This document shows, piece after piece, positions 9,201-17,200 of a DNA stretch of 39,750 bases (its first letter is position 1; each line of letters begins with the position of its first letter). Origin of the DNA: JACOZG01 sp964564105 (GTDB lineage Bacteria; Patescibacteriota; Minisyncoccia; Phycocordibacterales; JACOZG01); assembly GCA_964564105.1 (NCBI GenBank), contig CAZLZS010000006.1, positions 1-39,750 of the forward strand, written 5' to 3'. The notes beneath the pieces were generated by a model. It saw nothing but the letters and a program-made list of their open reading frames with translations, ran no database searches and was not told the origin of the DNA. The position numbers were made by a program, and so were the translations under genes.

Positions 9201-9676
9201 AGCTAAAAGCTAAAAGCTCAAAGCTTCTAAGAGATATGCTCGAAGTCAGACGAGTCGCTTCACTCGGTTTGGAAGCGCGGGCGCGAGCCGGGATCAAGGT
9301 CAGACAGCCATTGCTGGAGCTCGCGGTGCGCGGTGGTAATGATTTTAACCAGGCGCTGATCGATTTGATTAAAGACGAAGTGAATGTTAAAGCCGTTGTC
9401 TGGCGCGAAGATTTGCCGGCGAGCGTGGTTTTAGACACTTCGCTGACGCCGGAATTAAAGCGAGTCGGCGATCTCCGAGAACTCGTCCGGCGGATTCAGG
9501 CTTTACGGAAGCAGAACGGTTTCCGGCCGGGCGAGCCGGCGACGCTCCGGGTGGCCGCCGGGCATCCCGCTCGGTCGTTGATTGAGCAAGAGGCCGAAAG
9601 TTTGAAAAAATCCGCCAGCTTAAACCGGATTGAATTTGATCATTCAGCCGATGTCCCGTTTTCTCTATCACACTGA
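6236..9676 (+). CDS. ileS: Isoleucyl-tRNA synthetase with inserted histidine-phosphatase domain
   Basis: Charges tRNA-Ile. The class I core is clear: GPPTANGRPGIHH at the HIGH position, a CP1 editing region with TTTPWTLPGN, two CxxC pairs (VPWCPRCG, YPFCWRCQ), DQTRGWFYTL, and KKMSKSVGN near residue 785. An anticodon-binding domain follows. Between the RYWGTPLPIW segment and FIDEIEL, residues of about 483-675 form a complete histidine-phosphatase (PGAM-like) domain. It contains VMRHGEAENN (His493), an SSDFIRTRETAEI arginine, an acidic EVNHGE, and a second His634 in ITHES. At 1146 aa it is about 190 aa longer than an IleRS without this insert. The anticodon domain carries a degenerate palindromic element (8784-8814) and an AAAGCTA array (9193-9231). 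It overlaps recO by 26 nt. Confidence 0.95.
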   Translation: MESKKEEDILKFWRENKIFEKSLAKPAPRGEFVFYEGPPTANGRPGIHHLEARAFKDLIPRFKTMQGYHVRRKAGWDTHGLPVELEVEKVLGFKSKKEIENYGVAAFNQKCRESVGQYLEEWRKFTERIGFWLDQEHPYFTYQPVYMESVWWVVKQAAERGLLYKDYKVVPWCPRCGTALSSHELAQGYQEVTETAVTVKFKVKNPKQHNLSDNTFLLAWTTTPWTLPGNVTLAVGEGIEYVIMERDGEHLLASREFDFFTPSDPEGMASRKKNQILASQLIGLEYEPLFDFPALRNDRSHRVYAADFVSVTEGTGLVHTAVMYGQDDFVLGTKLGLPQYHLVGEDGKFIAGTPWAGQFVKDADKEIISDLEKRSRLFKRETITHVYPFCWRCQTPLIYYARDSWYLEMSSLREKLLDENQKINWVPEHIKNGRFGEWLAEVKDWAISRERYWGTPLPIWQTADSRKTVVLGSLEEFKKYTKKSGNRYFVMRHGEAENNVLKVLSSRADNPHHLTERGRAEIEQAAGRLRSAEINLIVSSDFIRTRETAEIIVRTLGLPAGSVIYDERLREVNHGELNNQPVNVYRDYFKTAEQYFVDRLPGGENFTEVKRRLGEALYDLEKAYRDRKILIITHESPSWLLFAAAAGADRSATLALRGTEPDFLKNAEWRELEFVPLPHNQDYELDLHRPFIDEIELLDGSGQSLKRAPEVLDVWLDSGAMPWAQNHYPFAGADILYPADYIAEAIDQTRGWFYTLLAIGGLLGQGAPYRNVICLGHILDKQGKKMSKSVGNVVDPWLMIERFGADALRFWLYSVNQPGDAKNFDEAGVNEIIKKVINPLLNIVSFYELYPVRNEASNGVYGRREKTVMPPAAGRALDEWISALLDRLIGEVTEKLEHYRVTEAARALRDFITDLSQWYVRRSRDRFRGGDSAEQAQATAVLGLALRQLAKLLAPFMPFLAEEIYQKLRQSADPDSVHLTDWPDTKNLKLKAKSSKLLRDMLEVRRVASLGLEARARAGIKVRQPLLELAVRGGNDFNQALIDLIKDEVNVKAVVWREDLPASVVLDTSLTPELKRVGDLRELVRRIQALRKQNGFRPGEPATLRVAAGHPARSLIEQEAESLKKSASLNRIEFDHSADVPFSLSH
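8784..8814. repeat. Degenerate family A palindrome inside ileS
   Basis: Resembles the ACCCCGTTAGAA...TTCTAACGGGGT element found at 21072, 28077 and 36102, but with mismatches in both arms. It reads in frame as a linker, YPVRNEASNGVYG. The decay suggests an older insertion tolerated in the anticodon-binding domain. Confidence 0.7.
9193..9231 (+). repeat. AAAGCTA tandem microrepeat in ileS
   Basis: Four units of AAAGCT(A/C) encode a Lys/Leu/Ser linker, KLKAKSSKLL. It is related to the glyA array at 2852-2876. Confidence 0.5.
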
Positions 9677-10268
9677 CGGTTTGATTTTAGGCAGTCAGCC
9701 GGTGGGGGAGGCCAGCCGTTTTTTTCGTATTTTTACCGAGCGCCTCGGACGGGTCACAGCCCTCGCCGCCGGTATTCGCGAATTGAAGTCAAAGTTGCGT
9801 CATAGTCTGATTGAATTATCCTTGGTAAAAATTTCCCTAGTCCGTGGCCGCGGCGGCTGGCGGATCGTCTCGGCCGAGCCGATTCAGTCAAGGTTCGACC
9901 TTGAAGACCTTAAAAAGGTCGAACCTTTTAAGACCGATTCAAAAAAACTGGTAGCCACGGCCCGTTTCCTTAATTTGCTGTCTCGTTTAGTGGTTGACGA
10001 GGGCCGCCGCGCTGGCGTTTGGCGCGAGGCGGCGAGCGCCTACGAATTTCTAATGTTGGAGAATTTCTCGCCCGAGACTCTGGCCAATTTTGAATTACTG
10101 GCGGCACTTCGTCTTTTGGCGGCGCTTGGTTATTGTGAACTTCCGGCGCCGCTCCGGCCGCTCGCCCCGGTGCGGTCGTGGCAGCTGGCCGAGATCGAGG
10201 CTCTCACCCCTTATCGCCAGACCGCCCTGGTCATTATTGAGCAAGCTCTTTATCATAGTCATCTTTAG
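9651..10268 (+). CDS. recO: DNA repair protein RecO
   Basis: RecO acts with RecR to load RecA on SSB-coated DNA. The N-terminal OB-fold pattern is visible as YHTDGLILGSQPVGEASRFFRIFTERLG, followed by a helical C-terminal region. ATG 9651 fits the family start; the in-frame ATG at 9630 lies further inside ileS. At 205 aa it is shorter than the E. coli protein, and no C-terminal zinc-binding cysteine cluster is seen. The OB-to-helix junction contains a perfect 38-nt palindrome (9890-9927) in frame, encoding SRFDLEDLKKVEPF. The gene overlaps the 3' end of ileS by 26 nt. Confidence 0.87.
   Translation: MSRFLYHTDGLILGSQPVGEASRFFRIFTERLGRVTALAAGIRELKSKLRHSLIELSLVKISLVRGRGGWRIVSAEPIQSRFDLEDLKKVEPFKTDSKKLVATARFLNLLSRLVVDEGRRAGVWREAASAYEFLMLENFSPETLANFELLAALRLLAALGYCELPAPLRPLAPVRSWQLAEIEALTPYRQTALVIIEQALYHSHL
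9890..9927. repeat. Family B palindrome inside recO
   Basis: Perfect 13-bp arms AAGGTTCGACCTT and AAGGTCGAACCTT with a 12-nt spacer, in frame. It is nearly identical in arm and spacer design to the element in glyS at 12490-12531. Confidence 0.9.
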
Positions 10269-10286
10269 TCCCGGCCGGAAATGTAT

Positions 10287-10292
10287 TATAAT
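10287..10292 (+). promoter_or_regulatory. -10 box of the 10299 gene
   Basis: TATAAT ends 6 nt before GTG 10299. An in-frame ATG at 10281 lies upstream of this box, so GTG 10299 is the likelier start. Confidence 0.5.
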
Positions 10293-10298
10293 GGCGAC

Positions 10299-12236
10299 GT
10301 GAATGAGCGTCCCGAGGATAAAATTGAGCGATTGAAACACCGTTTGTACACGCCGGACAGTTTGCTAATCCCCGTCCGTCGTTCCTCGTTGTCAACGTTT
10401 CGAGCTGATCCGTCCGACCGGACGGAAAGTCAGAATGAGTGGTCATCTGGTCTCGCCTCGGAATCGGTCCGGACCAAGAAGCGGCTATCGCTGTTAGCCG
10501 TCTTTTTTTTACTAGCGCTGGTATTTTTTCTGGCGGCGGCCGGGGTAACGGTTTATGTTTTTTCTCGCGGTGGCAACTTGGTTTCGCCGGCCAATGTCGA
10601 GTTGTTGATTGACGGACCGCAAACGATTAAGGCCGGCGAGACTTTGACCTTGCAGGTGCTGGTGGCTAATCGCAACGCCGTGGCTCTCCAGTCGGTTGAT
10701 CTTATCGTGGAGTATCCGGCCGGCACCCGTTTGCCCGTTGACCTGACTAAGGATTTGACCAGAACCAGGCAAACACTCGGGGCCATTAACTCCGGCGCCG
10801 CGGCTAATCAGACGATCAAAGCCGTGGTCTTCGGCGAGAAGGAAAGAGAACAAGAAATTCAAGTGACGATTGAGTACCGTTTGGCCGATTCCAACGCAAT
10901 TTTCGACAAAACCGCCAGTTTCCCTTACTTCATCAGTGATTCACCCCTGACTATCTCGGCTGATTGGCCGGCAGAAGTTAATGCCGGCCAAATCCTATCT
11001 CTAGTTTTTGAAGTTCAAAATAATTCCACCGCGCCCCTAAAAGACCTTGTCCTTAAGGGCGATTATCCGCCCGGTTTTATTTTTCGGAGTGCGGTACCGG
11101 CGCCAATGGCTGGTCGAAGCGACTTCTGGCGGTTGGGCGAGTTGGCGGTCGGCGGCGCGCGGCGCTTGACGGTGACGGGTCTCGTCGAAGGTCAGCATGA
11201 GGATCAGAAATCGTTCCGTTTCGCCGCCGGCCCGGCTAAGGCCAACGTCGCCGGCGAGATTGATTTGGTCTACGGGGAATTGTTTAAGATCGTGACGATC
11301 AAACGGTCGGCGCTGGGCTTGACATTGGTTTTGAACGGCGAGCCGAGTGGCGGCGAGCTGGCGGTTTCGAGTGGCGAACTTTTGCGCGCCGACATCACCT
11401 GGGTTAATGATTCGCCGGTCGAGATCGCCGACGGTCGGGTCGAGGCTCGCCTTCAGGGCGAGATTCTCGACCCGCGTTCGGTGACGGTCTCCGACGGTTT
11501 CTGGCAGTCGGCGGATGATCTGATTGTTTGGCAGGTCGGGACCAAGCCAGCGCTCGCTCGGCTCGTGCCCGGAGCTGTCGGCCAAGTCAGCTTTACCTTT
11601 TCCACTCGATCGCTCCTCGATGCCTCGCGCCGCTTGATTCAGAATCCCAGTCTCGAACTCGAGATTCGTTTTACCGGCCGACAGGTTGCGGCTGGCTTGC
11701 CGGACGAACAACTGACAAGCGCGGTCAGTCAGAAAATTAAGGTCAACACGATCCTGCAGTTGGCGGCCGCGGCTCTCTACTCTGGCGGACCCTTTGCCAA
11801 TACCGGCTCTCTGCCGCCTCGGGTCGGCCAGGAAACAACCTACACGATAGTTTGGTCAGTAATTAATTCTTCTAACACGGTGCGCGAGGCGAGAGTCAAG
11901 GCCACTCTGCCGACTTATGTCCGATGGCTCGGCCGGGTTTCGCCAAGTGAGGAAGCGATCAGTTTCAACGAAGCGACTGGCGAAGTAGTCTGGGATCTGG
12001 GGGTGGTGGAAGCCGGCCGCGGCGTGACGACCGCGGCGCGGGAGGCGGCTTTCCAAATCGCCTTCCGCCCGAGCATCAGTCAAGTCGGTGAGACGCCGGT
12101 GCTCGTTGTTTCGCCGACTCTGACCGGCGCCGACACCTTTACCGGCGAAGTTTTAACTGCCAGTCGCCGCTCGCTCGATACTCGCCTCTTAAATGATTCC
12201 GGATTTCGTTCTGGCGATGAACGGGTCGTACCATGA
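10299..12236 (+). CDS. Single-pass membrane protein with repeated Ig-like (DUF11-type) ectodomains
   Basis: Cell-surface protein of unknown function, about 645 aa. A charged cytoplasmic N-terminus of about 55 aa leads into one strong transmembrane helix (RLSLLAVFFLLALVFFLAAA). The rest is a beta-rich ectodomain with recurring patterns such as VELLIDGPQTIKAGETLTL, ISADWPAEVNAGQILSL and SGELLRADITWVND, which look like repeated Ig/DUF11-like modules. No enzyme motif or cysteine pattern is seen. GTG 10299 is chosen because a TATAAT lies 6 nt upstream, inside the longer reading from ATG 10281. It overlaps glyS by an ATGA junction. It might tether the surface layer or act in attachment, but this is inference. 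Confidence 0.85.
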   Translation: MNERPEDKIERLKHRLYTPDSLLIPVRRSSLSTFRADPSDRTESQNEWSSGLASESVRTKKRLSLLAVFFLLALVFFLAAAGVTVYVFSRGGNLVSPANVELLIDGPQTIKAGETLTLQVLVANRNAVALQSVDLIVEYPAGTRLPVDLTKDLTRTRQTLGAINSGAAANQTIKAVVFGEKEREQEIQVTIEYRLADSNAIFDKTASFPYFISDSPLTISADWPAEVNAGQILSLVFEVQNNSTAPLKDLVLKGDYPPGFIFRSAVPAPMAGRSDFWRLGELAVGGARRLTVTGLVEGQHEDQKSFRFAAGPAKANVAGEIDLVYGELFKIVTIKRSALGLTLVLNGEPSGGELAVSSGELLRADITWVNDSPVEIADGRVEARLQGEILDPRSVTVSDGFWQSADDLIVWQVGTKPALARLVPGAVGQVSFTFSTRSLLDASRRLIQNPSLELEIRFTGRQVAAGLPDEQLTSAVSQKIKVNTILQLAAAALYSGGPFANTGSLPPRVGQETTYTIVWSVINSSNTVREARVKATLPTYVRWLGRVSPSEEAISFNEATGEVVWDLGVVEAGRGVTTAAREAAFQIAFRPSISQVGETPVLVVSPTLTGADTFTGEVLTASRRSLDTRLLNDSGFRSGDERVVP

Positions 12237-13468
12237 TGGATAGAATAATTTCTTTAGCCAAACGGCGCGGTTTTATTTTTCAGGGATCGGAAATCTACGG
12301 CGGTCTCGCCGGCACCTGGGATTACGGCCCCCTGGGGTTAGCGCTCAAGAATAATCTAAAAAATCTCTGGTGGCGAAAATTCGTCGAAGAGCGAGAAGAT
12401 ATGTTTGGCCTCGACGCCGCCATCTTGATGAATCCGCAGGTCTGGGCGGCTTCCGGACATCTGGCTGGTTTTGCCGATCCTCTGCCCCCAAGGTCCGACC
12501 TTAAAGACCAAGAATCTCAAGGTCGGACCTTTAATTTGATGTTTAAGACAGAAGTCGGGGCCCGGGGCGATTCTGCCGTCACGGTCTACCTCCGGCCTGA
12601 AACCGCTCAGGGGATTTTCGTCAATTTCAAAAACATCATTGATTCTTTTCATCCGAAATTGCCGTTTGGTGTGGCCCAGATCGGCAAGGCCTTCCGGAAT
12701 GAGATTACGCCGCGCGATTTCCTGTTTCGACTGCGAGAGTTCGAGCAGATGGAGATTGAATATTTTGTCAAAGAGGAACAATGGGTTAAACATTTTGAGG
12801 TCTGGCGTCAGTTAATGCGTCAATGGCTTGAGTCAGTTGGCCTGGATCAAAACCTGGTGCACGAGGTTGAGGTGCCGGTTGGTGACCGCGCCCATTATTC
12901 TGAACGGACGATTGATTTTGAATTTGATTATCCCTTTGGTCGCAAGGAGCTTTGCGGTTTGGCCTATCGCACGGATTTTGATTTGCGTCAGCACGCCGCT
13001 TCTAGCGGTGCAGATCTGAATTATCTGGATGAAGCAACGAAAGAAAAAATTACCCTGCATGTCATTGAGCCAACTTTTGGTTTGGACCGGCTGATTTTGG
13101 CGGTTTTGTGCTCGGTCTACGCTGAAGACGAAATGAATGGGGAAAAACGGATAGTTCTGCGGTTTAAACCAGAACTCGCACCGGTCAGGGTGGCGGTATT
13201 CCCGCTTTTGGCCAACAAACCCGAGCTCGTGGCCAAAGCCCGCGCCGTTTTTTCCACCCTAAAAGCTGACATCTACAACCTAAAAGCGGTTTTTGACGAC
13301 AACGGCAACATTGGCAAGCGCTACCGCCGCCAGGACGAAATCGGCACTCCCTGGTGCGTAACAATCGATTTTCAAACATTGGAAGACGAAACGGTTACGG
13401 TTCGCGACCGCGACACCGGTCAGCAGGCGCGGGTAAAAATTGAGGAGTTGCCACCGCGACTAGCTTAA
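12233..13468 (+). CDS. glyS: Glycyl-tRNA synthetase (single-chain alpha2 type)
   Basis: Class II synthetase charging tRNA-Gly. Motifs: GSEIYGGLAGTWDYGPLG near the N-terminus, motif 2 as IGKAFRNEITPR with FRLREFEQMEIEYF, motif 3 as FGLDRLILAVL, and a C-terminal anticodon domain (VAVFPLLAN to the end). Length 411 aa is short for the family (about 460). The stretch after SGHLAGFADPL, which in many homologues holds a cysteine-rich zinc-binding insertion, is here only about 15 residues and is encoded by a perfect palindromic element (12490-12531). The next residues FNLMFKTEVG resume the family pattern. The start overlaps the upstream gene by 4 nt; the end overlaps the toxin gene on the other strand by 4 nt. 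Confidence 0.94.
   Translation: MMDRIISLAKRRGFIFQGSEIYGGLAGTWDYGPLGLALKNNLKNLWWRKFVEEREDMFGLDAAILMNPQVWAASGHLAGFADPLPPRSDLKDQESQGRTFNLMFKTEVGARGDSAVTVYLRPETAQGIFVNFKNIIDSFHPKLPFGVAQIGKAFRNEITPRDFLFRLREFEQMEIEYFVKEEQWVKHFEVWRQLMRQWLESVGLDQNLVHEVEVPVGDRAHYSERTIDFEFDYPFGRKELCGLAYRTDFDLRQHAASSGADLNYLDEATKEKITLHVIEPTFGLDRLILAVLCSVYAEDEMNGEKRIVLRFKPELAPVRVAVFPLLANKPELVAKARAVFSTLKADIYNLKAVFDDNGNIGKRYRRQDEIGTPWCVTIDFQTLEDETVTVRDRDTGQQARVKIEELPPRLA
12490..12531. repeat. Family B palindrome inside glyS
   Basis: Perfect 13-bp arms AAGGTCCGACCTT and AAGGTCGGACCTT with a 16-nt spacer, in frame as RSDLKDQESQGRTF. It shares arm design and a GACCTT(G/A)AAGACC core with the recO element, so the two are copies of one family. 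Confidence 0.9.
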
Positions 13469-13728
13469 TTTTTGTAGACATCGTGATCGCCTAGAGCGAG
13501 TAGATAGGCCTCGTCTTTGCTTAGCCATCGGAAAACTATCCGCAGACGGTGATTGATTGAGAAGCTGTATCGGTCTTTCAGTTGCCCGTGCAATTTGTGG
13601 ACTTTTAGTCGGCGATGATTATCTCGCTGACTGAAAAGAGCGATCCCTTCTTTTATTTCTTGTTTTAGTTCTAACTCACACTTGGCAAATTGTTTTACAA
13701 AAACAGGCGAGTAGGCGATAGCAATCAT
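13465..13728 (-). CDS. RelE/YafQ-type toxin of a type II toxin-antitoxin pair
   Basis: At 87 aa it is the normal size for a RelE-superfamily mRNA interferase. The family pattern is seen as LKVHKLHGQLKDRYSFSINHRLRIVFRW followed by ALGDHDVYK. The probable catalytic basic residues (Lys/Arg/His in the central and C-terminal strands) are present. The start codon lies 7 nt downstream of the antitoxin stop, so the two form an operon on the minus strand. The 3' end overlaps glyS by 4 nt in convergent arrangement. Target specificity cannot be told from the sequence. Confidence 0.88.
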   Translation of the reverse strand: MIAIAYSPVFVKQFAKCELELKQEIKEGIALFSQRDNHRRLKVHKLHGQLKDRYSFSINHRLRIVFRWLSKDEAYLLALGDHDVYKN

Positions 13729-13735
13729 ATACCGG

Positions 13736-13954
13736 TCAGATTTTTTTGGTCAGCCCGTCTAAATCACCGCGTAGGATTTTGCCTTCGCGTGCTTCTTGTT
13801 CGGCCTTGAGCACAGCGGCGATGGCTTCTTCTTCGGCCAGACGTTTAAGCGCCTTACGCACGAGCGCGGCTTTGTTTTCGGCATAGCCCTGTTTGACCAT
13901 TTGCTCAAGCCAATTGGTTAATTCAGCGTTTAGAGGCACAGAAATTGTAGACAT
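13736..13954 (-). CDS. Ribbon-helix-helix antitoxin
   Basis: 72-aa partner of the toxin. The N-terminus ISVPLNAELTNWLEQMVKQG with YAENKAALVRKALKRLAEEE is a ribbon-helix-helix DNA-binding domain of the ParD/CopG class. The charged C-terminal tail (EAREGKILRGDLDGL) would wrap the toxin. It is the first gene of the minus-strand operon. Inverted TATGATA/TATCATA half-sites directly upstream are a good candidate autoregulatory operator. Confidence 0.85.
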   Translation of the reverse strand: MSTISVPLNAELTNWLEQMVKQGYAENKAALVRKALKRLAEEEAIAAVLKAEQEAREGKILRGDLDGLTKKI

Positions 13955-13956
13955 AG

Positions 13957-13985
13957 TATGATAACTTGATACGATAATATCATAA
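13957..13985 (-). promoter_or_regulatory. Operator/promoter of the toxin-antitoxin operon
   Basis: TATGATA (13957-13963) and TATCATA (13978-13984) form an inverted repeat just upstream of the antitoxin ATG. A minus-strand -10-like TATCAT overlaps it. This fits autorepression by a ribbon-helix-helix dimer. Confidence 0.5.
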
Positions 13986-14050
13986 CTTTACTCCGTTCGT
14001 TTTACTTGTCAACAGTCGTAATTGATTTCTCTCTCCAAGTATAAAAAATA

Positions 14051-14090
14051 GCCCCGACCATCTGCTTAACAGACGTCGGGGCCGGGTAGT
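14051..14090 (-). terminator. Terminator of the 45-aa peptide gene
   Basis: GCCCCGAC (14051-14058) pairs with GTCGGGGC (14075-14082), with extra TCTG/CAGA pairing inside. In the minus direction the stem is followed by TATTTTTTAT, so it is a good intrinsic terminator for the gene at 14097-14234. Confidence 0.8.
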
Positions 14091-14096
14091 AGCGAG

Positions 14097-14234
14097 TTAG
14101 TGAGCGGCGGCGGAACCGTCGGCGGCCGCGATGAGCGTCGTCAGGGCACGATCGAGTTCAAACCACGCCACACAACACACCACTGCCAAAAATACCAAAG
14201 AGGCCAGACCCCATAATACCCGTTTTTTCTTCAT
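14097..14234 (-). CDS. 45-aa single-pass membrane or secreted peptide
   Basis: A short minus-strand ORF reads MKKKRVLWGLASLVFLAVV, then CCVAWFELDRALTTL and an Ala-rich tail. It looks like a positively charged N-terminus, one hydrophobic helix and a short outside segment. It is supported by a strong GGAGG Shine-Dalgarno sequence 7 nt before ATG, rare in this window, and by a terminator just after the stop. Its divergent promoter overlaps that of the large surface protein at 14278, suggesting coregulation. No family is recognised. A CC pair after the helix could be a lipobox remnant, but the lipobox consensus is poor. Confidence 0.7.
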   Translation of the reverse strand: MKKKRVLWGLASLVFLAVVCCVAWFELDRALTTLIAAADGSAAAH

Positions 14235-14263
14235 GGCCTACCTCCTTTCTTCCTGACTTCTAT

Positions 14264-14272
14264 GCTATCATA
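14264..14272. promoter_or_regulatory. Divergent overlapping -10 boxes
   Basis: On the plus strand TGcTATCAT ends 6 nt before ATG 14278. On the minus strand the overlapping TATGAT (14267-14272) serves the 45-aa gene, with a leader of about 25 nt carrying a Shine-Dalgarno sequence. RNA polymerase could bind only one direction at a time. Confidence 0.5.
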
Positions 14273-14277
14273 AAGGG

Positions 14278-17200
14278 ATGAAAAGGGCAAATTTTTTAAG
14301 TGTTTTAATTATTGGGTTTTTTATGATTGTGGTCTGGCCCGTTGGAGCGCAAACCGCTCCTGTCGGATATTTTCAGCATGGCGATTGGTATTGTAATAGC
14401 GACACCAATTTTGAAAAACCGGGTAACGTTTTGGGTCAGAAGTTTTGCCAGCCGCAAATTACCGGCTGCCAAGCCGCCGGCGGTAAGTTTTGCACGGCTG
14501 GTACCAGAAACGTCTGTTGCCAGGCCGACAGTACTTGCGGCAAGGGAACAGCTCTTGGATTGTTTGAGGTGGCGGTCTGCGTCCCGCCGACCGCCACAAC
14601 TTGCGGGCCGAAATCTCCAGGTTATGCCGGGACAACTAAAGAAGGCAAAAATATTTGCTGTCGCGCTGGTCAGGAACCGGGACCGGCTGGTGGGACCAAG
14701 GCCCCTTACTGCCAGCCGGCCAGCCGGTCAGCCTGCGCGCCCGGCGAACGTTTTATCCAAGGCGCTGGCACTTTCCAGAACGAGAAACGATGCTGTTCGG
14801 CCAATACTATTCCCTCGTATCACCCCATTGGTTTGCCTTTCTGCGCCAGATTACCGTTCACCGTCCTCGCCCCGAACGGCGGCGAGCAAATATCGGGATT
14901 AAACAATCGCGGTTATTATCAAGTCCGATGGACGACGACTGATATTCCGCCGGATAAACAGATCAAACTTAGTTTAATTGATTCGCGGGCCAGCGTCGTT
15001 TTTCAGTACATGTTTCCTAACACTGGTTCGGCCGGGCTCTATTTTTCTACCTTTCCCAACGGTCAATACAAAATTGAATTAAGCGTCACGATGGATGGCA
15101 AAACGATTGTCGACCAAAGCGATAATTTCTTCACTCTTACCGGCAGTAATCCGTCGCCTCCGCCTCCAGCCACGAGCGGCGACACCACCCCGCCGACCAT
15201 TAGCTTGAGTGCCCCACTTCTACTAAGTTCTGGAACGCAACTGACACTCTATGCCACTGACCCCAGCGGTTTAACCTCTTCTTCTATCGCGGTACTTTCT
15301 CCACAAGCAACGATTCCTCTCTTCAAGACCTGTAATTATAATAATAATCGCCCAACACTTTACTCTTGCACTTTAGCTGTGTCTAAGAGTCAATGGGTTC
15401 TGGGAACGATAGTTTTTATCTCAGCCGTTGATTATTCCCCGAATAAGAATGTTAATTTCGAGAGCTATGAACTCGTTTCCTCTGGCCAATTGCGAAAACA
15501 GGATACGAGTGGTTCTAAAATTATTATTCCACCACTGACCATGTGGTGCCACACCTTTAATGCCAATTTGAGTATCGGGATGAACGGCAGCGAGGTGGCG
15601 GCTTTGCAAACTGCTTTGACCAGAGCCGGTTTTACCGTCAGCGCCACCGGTAATTACGGCGAGGCCACAGCCGCGGCGGTCTCCGGTTTTCAACTTAAAT
15701 ATCAGAGTGAAATTCTTACGCCGCTCGGCCTAGCTAATCCGACTGGCTATTTCGGCCCGGCCACGCGCCAGAAAATGAATCAACTCTACGGTTGCGGCAA
15801 CGCGGCTGTTGTTCCGTCAGTGCCGCCGGTCACTCCATCAGTCACCCCTTCCCTCACTGTCATTTCTCCCGCCGCCAACTCCAGCTGGACTTCATCGAAC
15901 GGCCCGGTGATTCAGTGGTCATCCGCTAACATCCCGTCCGGCAATCAGATCATGGTTGAACTGCTCACGCCAGCCGGTGCCGCCGTTTCCGGATTCTCCA
16001 ACTTTACCACCGCCAACGACGGCAACGAATCCGGCCGGCTGAGCAACTCCACCATCCCCTCCGGCTGGTATTACTTCCGTTTGTCCACCATCGTCAGCGG
16101 CCAGACCGTCTACGGCGGGAGCGGAGTGTTTCAGTTTAGTCAATCGGTGGTTCAACCCACCCTTCGCGGGTTCCGGGCGCGCGTGATGGATCGGGCGACC
16201 GGGGATGGATTGGCCGGAGCGGCAGTGCGCATTGAGCGCGGCGGGACTTATGTGGCGAGTCCAACGACCGGCAGCGACGGTTATATCGCCGCGATTCCGC
16301 TTCAGGTCGGCGCCACTCACACTTTCACTTTCAGCAAAGCCGGCTATCGGCCCTACTCGCCAATCATTTTTACCATCCCGGCTGGTTCGGGCACTTACAC
16401 TTACGGCGCAATCTGGCTCGATCCCGAGACAACTACCGTGCCCTCGCCTGCCACCCCCTCCATCTCAGTTTCCTCACCGATCAATAACTCCAGCTGGACT
16501 TCATCGAACGGCCCGGTGATTCAGTGGTCATCCGCTAACATCCCGTCCGGCAATCAGATCATGGTTGAACTGCTCACGCCAGCCGGTGCCGCCGTTTCCG
16601 GATTCTCCAACTTTACCACCGCCAACGACGGCAACGAATCCGGCCGGCTGAGCAACTCCACCATCCCCTCCGGCTGGTATTACTTCCGTTTGTCCACCAT
16701 CGTCAGCGGCCAGACCGTCTACGGCGGGAGCGGGGTGTTTCAGTTTAGCCAACCGGCCGCGGCGGCTTCCATCACTGTTTCTTCGCCGTCAACCAACTCC
16801 AGCTGGTCTCCGACCAACAGCCCGGTAGTTTCCTGGACCACCGCGGGCGTTCCGGATAGCAACAATGTCCTGATTGAACTCCTGACACCCACGAACGGTA
16901 GCGTCTCGGGTTTCGCCAGCCGCACCGTCCGAAACGACCAACGGCCCCTCTTCAACGCTCTCACCGGTTCCACCATCCCCTCCGGCTGGTATTACTTCCG
17001 TTTGTCCACCATCGTCAGCGGCCAGACCGTCTACGGCGGGAGCGGGGTGTTTCAGTTTAGCCAACCGGCCGCGGCGGCTTCCATCACCGTCTCGTCGCCG
17101 GCTATAGGAGAAAATTGGCTGGCTGGTTCAACTCAAACAGTTCGTTGGACCTCGACCGGTATCTCTGATTTATATCAAAATTATATCCAAATTCTCGATA

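Noticed and set aside
15877..17087. CRISPR-like array
   Set aside because: The repeats are long, in frame and encode Ig-like modules; there are no short direct repeats with unique spacers anywhere in the window.
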